This document shows, piece after piece, positions 28,163 through 33,865 of a stretch of 33,865 nucleotides of DNA. Source of the stretch: Comamonadaceae bacterium (GTDB lineage Bacteria; Pseudomonadota; Gammaproteobacteria; Burkholderiales; Burkholderiaceae_C); assembly GCA_947454355.1 (NCBI GenBank), contig CANGKR010000009.1:1-33865 (forward strand), given 5' to 3'. Numbering within the stretch: position 1 is the stretch's first letter; every line of letters begins with the position of its first letter. Made by a program: the position numbers and the translations under genes. The notes beneath the pieces were generated by a model. That model was not told where the DNA came from, searched no databases, and saw nothing but the letters and a program-made list of their open reading frames with translations.

Positions 28163-29053
28163 TCAGCCTTGGCTTTTCGCGCGGCGGGCCAACCAGGAGC
28201 GTAGGCCCAATGCCAGGCCCATCACCGCAAAAGACACCACGGTGGTGAGCGTGCCCAAAGCATAAATGGCCGGTGTGGTCACGGTGGTGGTCAGGCCTTG
28301 CAACTCCAGCGGCAGGGTGTTGACATCGCCAATGGCCTGTGAGGTTCTGGAGATTTCATCCCAGCTCAAGGTAAAGCCGAACATGCCCACGCCCACCACG
28401 GCTGGACCGATCAAGGGCAGCACCACATGACGAAAGCTTTGCCAGGGTGTGGCCCCCAGATCCCGCGCGGCTTCTTCGTAAGCGGGGTTGAAGCGATTGA
28501 ATACCGCAAACATGATCAACAAACCAAAAGGTAAGGTCCAGGTCAAATGCGCACCCAGAGCCGAGGTGTAAAGGCCCAGCGCGGTGCCATAAGCTTCCAA
28601 CCCGTCGGCCATGCCCCAGGCTTCCATCACCGATTTGATGCCGGTGTCCAACAAACGAAACTGCAAGCCAATGCCTAAGGACACGATGATCGAGGGCATG
28701 ATCAAGCTGGCGATGCTGATGAAGAACAAGGCGTCTCCGCCCGGCAAGCGTTTGCGAAATGCCAGACCCGCCAGAACCGACATCACCACCGTCAGCAGCA
28801 TGACCACCGTGCCCAGCGCCAAAGATCGCAAGAAGGCGGCAGAGATGTCCACCACCCCCAGGCCTTGCATGAGCTGGCGGTACCAATGCAGCGAAGTGCC
28901 TCGCATTGGGAAGGTCAAACCGCCCTCGGGCCCCTGAAAGCTCAATGCAAAAATGGTGGCCACCGGGCCATACAAAAACAGCACGAACAAAACGAACACG
29001 ATGGCCAATGGCCAAAAGCCAGGTGCACGGGGTGGGTGGAAAGGGGCAGACAC
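28163..29053 (-). CDS. Spermidine/putrescine-type ABC transporter permease (PotC-like)
   Basis: LYGPVATIFALSFQGPEGG, RFNPAYEEAARDLGATPWQSFRHVVLPLIGPAVVG. Confidence 0.92.
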   Translation of the reverse strand: MSAPFHPPRAPGFWPLAIVFVLFVLFLYGPVATIFALSFQGPEGGLTFPMRGTSLHWYRQLMQGLGVVDISAAFLRSLALGTVVMLLTVVMSVLAGLAFRKRLPGGDALFFISIASLIMPSIIVSLGIGLQFRLLDTGIKSVMEAWGMADGLEAYGTALGLYTSALGAHLTWTLPFGLLIMFAVFNRFNPAYEEAARDLGATPWQSFRHVVLPLIGPAVVGVGMFGFTLSWDEISRTSQAIGDVNTLPLELQGLTTTVTTPAIYALGTLTTVVSFAVMGLALGLRSWLARRAKSQG

Positions 29054-29054
29054 G

Positions 29055-29945
29055 TCACAGCTCCTTGCGAATGTCCACGATCCGGGTCAAGCCCCAGATG
29101 ATCATCAACACCACCAACAGCAACAACACGGCATTGGCTGCTGCCAGCGGAAACTGCAGGTAGGAGGTTTGCACTTGGATCATCTTGCCCACCGAGGCGA
29201 TTTGCTGACCGCCCATCACCCCCACGGTGATGAAGTCGCCCATGACGATGGTGATGATGAAGATCGAGCCGATCAAAATGCCCGTGCGCGAGAGCGGCAC
29301 GATCACTTGCCACAGCGTCTGCCATGCGCTGGCCCCCGCATCGTTAGCCGCTTCCAGCAAAGACCGGTCGATGCGCATCATCGAGTTGAAAATGGGCACG
29401 ATCATGAACATGGTGTACAGATGCACAAAGGCCAGCACCACGGAAAAATCAGAAAACAGCAACCACTCCATGGGAGTCTGAGTCAAGCCCAAAGTCTGCA
29501 AGCTTTGGTTAATGAAACCGTTGCGCCCCAGCAATGGAACCCACGAGATCATACGGATCACGTTGGACGTCCAAAAGGGCACGGTGCACAGCACAAACAA
29601 CAGGGTCTGCATGCTCACCGTTTGAACATGAAAAGCCAGGAAATACGCCACCGTAAAACCCAGCACCAAGGTAATAGCCCAGACCATCACACTGAATTTG
29701 AGGGTCGACAGGTAGGTGGCCAGAGAGACGCACCAATTACCGTACTCGTTGAGCTGCGTGCAGCCTTCAAAAATGGCCGCATAGTTGCGCCAAGTGAAGT
29801 CAGGTAACAACTCGTACTCATTGAAATTCCAGAAGCTGACCATCAGCACCAGCCCCAGCGGAATCAAGAAAAACAACAGGAACACGGCCCCCATGGGCAT
29901 GGCTTGCCACCAAGGGTGAATGCTTGTGGATCGGGCCGTGTTCAT
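29055..29945 (-). CDS. Spermidine/putrescine-type ABC transporter permease (PotB-like)
   Basis: FFLIPLGLVLMVSFWNFNEYELLPDFTWRNYAAIFEG, RSLLEAANDAGASAWQTLWQVIVPLSRTGILIGSIFI. Confidence 0.92.
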   Translation of the reverse strand: MNTARSTSIHPWWQAMPMGAVFLLFFLIPLGLVLMVSFWNFNEYELLPDFTWRNYAAIFEGCTQLNEYGNWCVSLATYLSTLKFSVMVWAITLVLGFTVAYFLAFHVQTVSMQTLLFVLCTVPFWTSNVIRMISWVPLLGRNGFINQSLQTLGLTQTPMEWLLFSDFSVVLAFVHLYTMFMIVPIFNSMMRIDRSLLEAANDAGASAWQTLWQVIVPLSRTGILIGSIFIITIVMGDFITVGVMGGQQIASVGKMIQVQTSYLQFPLAAANAVLLLLVVLMIIWGLTRIVDIRKEL

Positions 29946-29961
29946 GCAGATGCTCGTCAGG

Positions 29962-31233
29962 TCAAGCGGCGACGAATTCGTTCCACTTCTTGACCATGTA
30001 CTCGTTCTCGTCCATCACCGCATTCCAGCAAGCGATGCCACCCATGCGGGCTTCATAGCTGCCGCCGTCACGGACTTCGCCAACCTTGGCCAGCAAGTCG
30101 CCATTGGGGGACTTGATGTCCTTGGTGGCGGGCTTGCCTTCCATCCAGTAGGCCCATTCGTAGGCTTCCATCTTGGCCTTGGCTGTGTCGAGGACGGCGC
30201 TGTAGTAGCCCTGGCGGTTGAGGTAAGCGCCAGCCCAGCCGTCGAGGAACCAGTTGATGAATTCGTAGCAGCCGTCGAGCTTTTTGCCGGTGGTGGTTTT
30301 GGGCACGCCAAAGCCAGCAGCCCAGGCGCGATAGCCTTCTTTGAGGGGCTGGAAGGTGCAAGCAATGCCCTTTGTGCGCACCGCGGTCACTGCAGGGCTC
30401 CACATGGACTGGATCACCACTTCGCCAGAGGCCATCAGGTTGACCGACTCGTTGAAGTCTTTCCACAGAGAGCGGAATTGACCGGCTTTTTTCGCTTCAA
30501 TCAGCGTTTTGATGGTCAGGTCGATTTCCTTTTTGGTCATGTTCCCTTTGTCAGGGTACTTGTACAGACCCATGGCCTCGACCACCATGGCTGCGTCCAT
30601 GATGCCGATGGACGGAATATTCAAAATCGCGGCTTTGCCTTTGAACTCGGGGTTGAGCAATTCAGCCCAAGAACTGATGGGCCGCTTGATCAGGTCAGGA
30701 CGTATCCCCAAGGTGTCGGCGTTGTAAACCGTGGGGATCAAAGTCATGAACTGCGTTGGGGAAGCCGAGAAGGTCTTGGCAGTCGACGAAGGCAGGTACA
30801 TGACCTTTTTAGGTGCTGTACCCTGATCGCCCACTTTCTTCCCGGCCACTTCGCCTTTGGTGAAGAGCGATGTGATCTTGTCAGCGTGCTTGATGCGCTT
30901 GCTGTCTATGCCCAGCAAGTTTCCAGTGGGCACGATCTTTTTGAGCGAGAAATACTCGGTGTCGATCAAGTCGAAGCTGTTGGGTGCAGTCACGGCCCGC
31001 TTGGTCACGTCGTCGGTGGTGACCGCCACGTACTGGATTTCAATGCCGGTGTCGGCTTTGAATTTTTCAGCGATGGTCTTGTCCTGGTTCACTGCAGTGC
31101 CCAGGTAACGCAGAACAATTTTTTCCTGCGCATGGATAGCCGGAAACACGCCACTGGCCAAGATGGCCGCTGTGCCTTGCAGCACGCTGCGGCGGGAGGG
31201 AGTAAGAGATGGGAAATCTTCAGAACCGGACAT
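29962..31233 (-). CDS. PotD/PotF-like ABC transporter substrate-binding protein with a Tat-like signal peptide
   Basis: N-terminus SRRSVLQGTAAILASGVFPAIHAQ; SBP-like VLRYLGTAVNQDKTIAEKFKADTGIEIQYVAVTTDDV, DGCYEFINWFLDGWAGAYLNRQGYYS. Confidence 0.9.
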   Translation of the reverse strand: MSGSEDFPSLTPSRRSVLQGTAAILASGVFPAIHAQEKIVLRYLGTAVNQDKTIAEKFKADTGIEIQYVAVTTDDVTKRAVTAPNSFDLIDTEYFSLKKIVPTGNLLGIDSKRIKHADKITSLFTKGEVAGKKVGDQGTAPKKVMYLPSSTAKTFSASPTQFMTLIPTVYNADTLGIRPDLIKRPISSWAELLNPEFKGKAAILNIPSIGIMDAAMVVEAMGLYKYPDKGNMTKKEIDLTIKTLIEAKKAGQFRSLWKDFNESVNLMASGEVVIQSMWSPAVTAVRTKGIACTFQPLKEGYRAWAAGFGVPKTTTGKKLDGCYEFINWFLDGWAGAYLNRQGYYSAVLDTAKAKMEAYEWAYWMEGKPATKDIKSPNGDLLAKVGEVRDGGSYEARMGGIACWNAVMDENEYMVKKWNEFVAA

Positions 31234-31266
31234 GGATAACTCCTGAGGGTGAATCGCCTGAGGCCG

Positions 31267-32298
31267 TCAGGCAGCGGTGGGGGGACGCGGGGAGGCTTTG
31301 ACAAGATGCGCGTCAGGGGTGTGCCAACTGGCGCGGGCGCTGTCATTCACTTGCAAAGGGTGAGCCAAGTAAGCGGCCTCGGTTTGGCTGATGTGCAGGT
31401 CCTCTTGACCTGAGCCTTCGGGCTGCAGCGTGAGCACCACATAGGCGCCTTGGTATTCGACATGGGTGATCTGGCCTGTGCGGCCCGGCAGATCGCTCTG
31501 CATTTCGGCATGACTCAGTTGCATGCGGTCGATACGCACAGCCACGCGGCCCGCTGGCGTGTCCAGCAGGTTATGGCCGCCCATGAAGCGAGCCACAAAT
31601 TCAGTGGCTGGTTGATTGAAGATGTCCCGTGGTGATCCGCTTTGCTCGATGCGGCCTTGGTTCATCACCACCACCAGATCAGCCAGGGCCATGGCTTCTT
31701 CTTGCGAGTGGGTCACATGCACAAAGGTCAGGCCCAGGCTTTGTTGCCAGCGACGCAGCTCGGCCCGCATTTGCCCGCGCAAAAATGGGTCCAGCGCGGA
31801 CAGCGGTTCATCCAGCAGCAGCACCTGAGGCTGCATGATCAAGGCACGGGCCAGCGCCACGCGTTGTTGTTGGCCGCCCGACAACTCGGCCGGTTTGCGG
31901 TGTGCCAGTTCTCGCATGGACACGCGCTCGAGCAGCGCAAGCGCCTGGGCCGAGCGTTCAGCCTTACCCACGCCTTTCATTTTCAGGCTGAAGGCCACAT
32001 TGTCCAAAGCGCTGAGATGGGGAAACAGCGCATAGCTTTGAAACATCATCGCTGTGCCCCGCTCTGCGGCGGGCAGGTGAGTGATGTTGCGTTGCCCCAG
32101 CAGCACATCGCCGCTGGTGACAGTTTCGTGTCCAGCGATCATGCGCAGGGTAGAGGTTTTGCCACAACCGGAAGGGCCGAGCAGGCAGCAGTAGCTGCCG
32201 GAAGCGATCCTCAGGTCCAGCGCGTCCACAGCTACGGCGTCTGCACTGTAGCGCTTGGTCAGTGCGATCAGTTCCAAAGAGGCGGGCGGTGTGCTCAT
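31267..32298 (-). CDS. Spermidine/putrescine-type ABC transporter ATP-binding protein (PotA-like)
   Basis: [53 protein letters not shown]-terminal TOBE-like region. Start refined to 32298 (MSTPPASLEL). Confidence 0.93.
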   Translation of the reverse strand: MSTPPASLELIALTKRYSADAVAVDALDLRIASGSYCCLLGPSGCGKTSTLRMIAGHETVTSGDVLLGQRNITHLPAAERGTAMMFQSYALFPHLSALDNVAFSLKMKGVGKAERSAQALALLERVSMRELAHRKPAELSGGQQQRVALARALIMQPQVLLLDEPLSALDPFLRGQMRAELRRWQQSLGLTFVHVTHSQEEAMALADLVVVMNQGRIEQSGSPRDIFNQPATEFVARFMGGHNLLDTPAGRVAVRIDRMQLSHAEMQSDLPGRTGQITHVEYQGAYVVLTLQPEGSGQEDLHISQTEAAYLAHPLQVNDSARASWHTPDAHLVKASPRPPTAA

Positions 32299-32328
32299 GC
32301 ACATCTTTACGCAAAGCCTGTGCCAGAC

Positions 32329-32361
32329 TTGTACGCAATCGAGACGGCAAATTGCGTACAA
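32329..32361. promoter_or_regulatory. Inverted repeat upstream of the PotA-like gene; candidate GntR operator pair
   Basis: TTGTACGCAAT (32329-32339) and ATTGCGTACAA (32351-32361): perfect 11-bp arms with an 11-bp spacer, 22 bp centre to centre. Confidence 0.5.
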
Positions 32362-32429
32362 CTTGCACGCTCTTGGTGATTGCCAGTGCACCAAGTCCGT
32401 GCGATTGCACTTAATGGTGCGTGGTCAGG

Positions 32430-33077
32430 TCAATGTTTGGTGCCAAACAGCCGGTCGCCAGCATCGCCCAATCCCGGGACGATGTAGGCCTGTTCATTCA
32501 AATGCGAGTCGAGCGAGGCCACATACACCTGTACCTGCGGATACGCCGTCTGCAAGACGCGCACCCCTTCGGGGGCGGCCACCAGGGCCAGAAAGCGAAT
32601 GTTCTCGGGGTCCACGCCGCGCTCGGTCAGGATGCGCACCGCATGCACCGCCGAATAGCCCGTGGCCAGCATCGGGTCGCAGACGATGAACAAACGGCCT
32701 TCGACGTCCGGCAGGCGCACGTAATATTCCACAGGGCGGTGGTCCTCACCCCGATACAGGCCAATGTGTCCCTGTCGGGCCGAAGGGATCAAATCCATCA
32801 GGCCATCGGCCATGCCCAACCCAGCCCGCAACACCGGCACGACGGCCACTTTTTTACCCGCAATCATGGGCGCCTCCATCTCCGTCAACGGGGTTTGCAG
32901 TGTGCGGGTGGTCATGGGCAGGTCGCGTGTCAACTCGTAGCCCATGAGCAAGGTGATTTCTTGCAGCAATTGCCTGAAGTTGCGCGTCGAAGTACTTTGG
33001 TCACGCATCAAGGATAGCTTGTGCTGAATCAAAGGGTGTTGCAAGACATGCAGTTGAGGGAACTCGTTGGCGATCAT
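32430..33077 (-). CDS. upp: Uracil phosphoribosyltransferase
   Basis: [84 protein letters not shown]-terminus. Start refined to 33077. Confidence 0.97.
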   Translation of the reverse strand: MIANEFPQLHVLQHPLIQHKLSLMRDQSTSTRNFRQLLQEITLLMGYELTRDLPMTTRTLQTPLTEMEAPMIAGKKVAVVPVLRAGLGMADGLMDLIPSARQGHIGLYRGEDHRPVEYYVRLPDVEGRLFIVCDPMLATGYSAVHAVRILTERGVDPENIRFLALVAAPEGVRVLQTAYPQVQVYVASLDSHLNEQAYIVPGLGDAGDRLFGTKH

Positions 33078-33158
33078 GGTTAAAACTTTCTGTGTGATGC
33101 ATGAGGTTAGCAATATTTGTGCGAGTGCGTGCCAATGGTTTTCGCGCAAAATAGCGGC

Positions 33159-33865
33159 ATGCAACAACGACAACTCGGCCCCTTCTCTGTTTCAGCCATT
33201 GGCCTGGGCTGCATGAATTTGAGCCACGCGTACGGCCCCCCGGTGTCCACCGAGCAAGCAGAGCGGCTGCTGCTGAGCGCGCTGGATGCAGGGGTGACGC
33301 TGTTCGACACCGCCGCGCTTTATGGCTTTGGTACCAACGAAACCCTGGTGGGTCGAGTGCTCAAGCCCCACCGTAGCCGATTGACCTTGGCCAGCAAATG
33401 CGGCATGCAAGGTGTGCCGCAAGCCGATGGCAAGCCTGTGCGTGTCATTGACGGCCGCCCTGAAACCATCCGCCAAACCTGCGAAGACGCGCTGCGCCGT
33501 TTGCAGACTGATGTGATCGATTTGTATTACCTGCACCGCTGGGACAAAAAAGTCTCGATCGAAGACAGCGTGGGCGCCCTGAGCGACTTGGTGCGTCAAG
33601 GCAAGATCCAGAGCATCGGCTTGTCTGAAGTCTCAGCAGCCACGCTGCGCAAAGCGCATGCGGTGCACCCCATCGCGGCGGTGCAAACCGAGTATTCGCT
33701 GTGGACCCGCAACCCCGAAATCGCGGTGCTCGAGGCTTGCCAAGCTCTTGGCGCCGCCTTTGTGGCCTTCAGTCCGGTGGGACGTGGTTTCCTGTGCGGC
33801 ACGCCGATCGATGTGAGCACGCTCGACGCCAAAGACATTCGCCGCGCCATGCCTCGCTTTGCGCC
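33159..33865 (+). CDS. Aldo/keto reductase family oxidoreductase, 5' part; runs off the right edge
   Basis: Translation from ATG 33159: [68 protein letters not shown]...[39 protein letters not shown] motifs. No in-frame stop seen before the window end. Confidence 0.9.
   Translation, partial: MQQRQLGPFSVSAIGLGCMNLSHAYGPPVSTEQAERLLLSALDAGVTLFDTAALYGFGTNETLVGRVLKPHRSRLTLASKCGMQGVPQADGKPVRVIDGRPETIRQTCEDALRRLQTDVIDLYYLHRWDKKVSIEDSVGALSDLVRQGKIQSIGLSEVSAATLRKAHAVHPIAAVQTEYSLWTRNPEIAVLEACQALGAAFVAFSPVGRGFLCGTPIDVSTLDAKDIRRAMPRFA

Noticed and set aside
29920-31239. 439-codon ORF on the + strand exactly opposite the PotD-like gene
   Set aside because: Same antisense codon-bias artefact; the minus strand encodes a clear SBP with a signal peptide.

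Overview
The window looks like a Burkholderiales-type (probably Comamonadaceae) chromosome segment dominated by aromatic and hydroaromatic catabolism and solute uptake. From left to right: (1) A liv-type ABC importer (end of the SBP gene, then H, M, G, F) runs directly into vanA and a stand-alone VanB-like [2Fe-2S] ferredoxin that has no reductase domain. (2) An S41 peptidase whose lipoprotein leader is separated from the catalytic domain by an in-frame stop. (3) An AEC transporter and an MFS transporter. (4) A LysR regulator divergent from a protocatechuate 4,5-cleavage operon (ligJ, ligK/proA, a Bug/TctC SBP, ligI, ligA, ligB, ligC) that continues into aroE. (5) A TetR regulator, a TRAP transporter (Q-M-P), a divergent type II dehydroquinase, a second AroE-like dehydrogenase, and a 'split QuiC' pair: an HPPD-like VOC protein that has lost metal ligands, then a TIM-barrel 3-dehydroshikimate dehydratase. 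Regions 4 and 5 together encode a nearly complete route from quinate/shikimate to protocatechuate to pyruvate/oxaloacetate. (6) On the minus strand, a compact ten-gene block with two full ABC importers, a GntR regulator and an Asp/Glu/hydantoin-racemase-family protein lacking one catalytic Cys. (7) upp, and the 5' part of an aldo/keto reductase. The most interesting signals are the split/degenerate QuiC module, the reductase-less VanA/ferredoxin pair, a shared putative TetR operator at tetR and dctQ, a perfect 11-bp inverted repeat upstream of the ten-gene block, and the single-Cys racemase homologue. No tRNA, rRNA, CRISPR array or IS element was recognised. All calls were made by eye from the translations and raw sequence; no database search was run.
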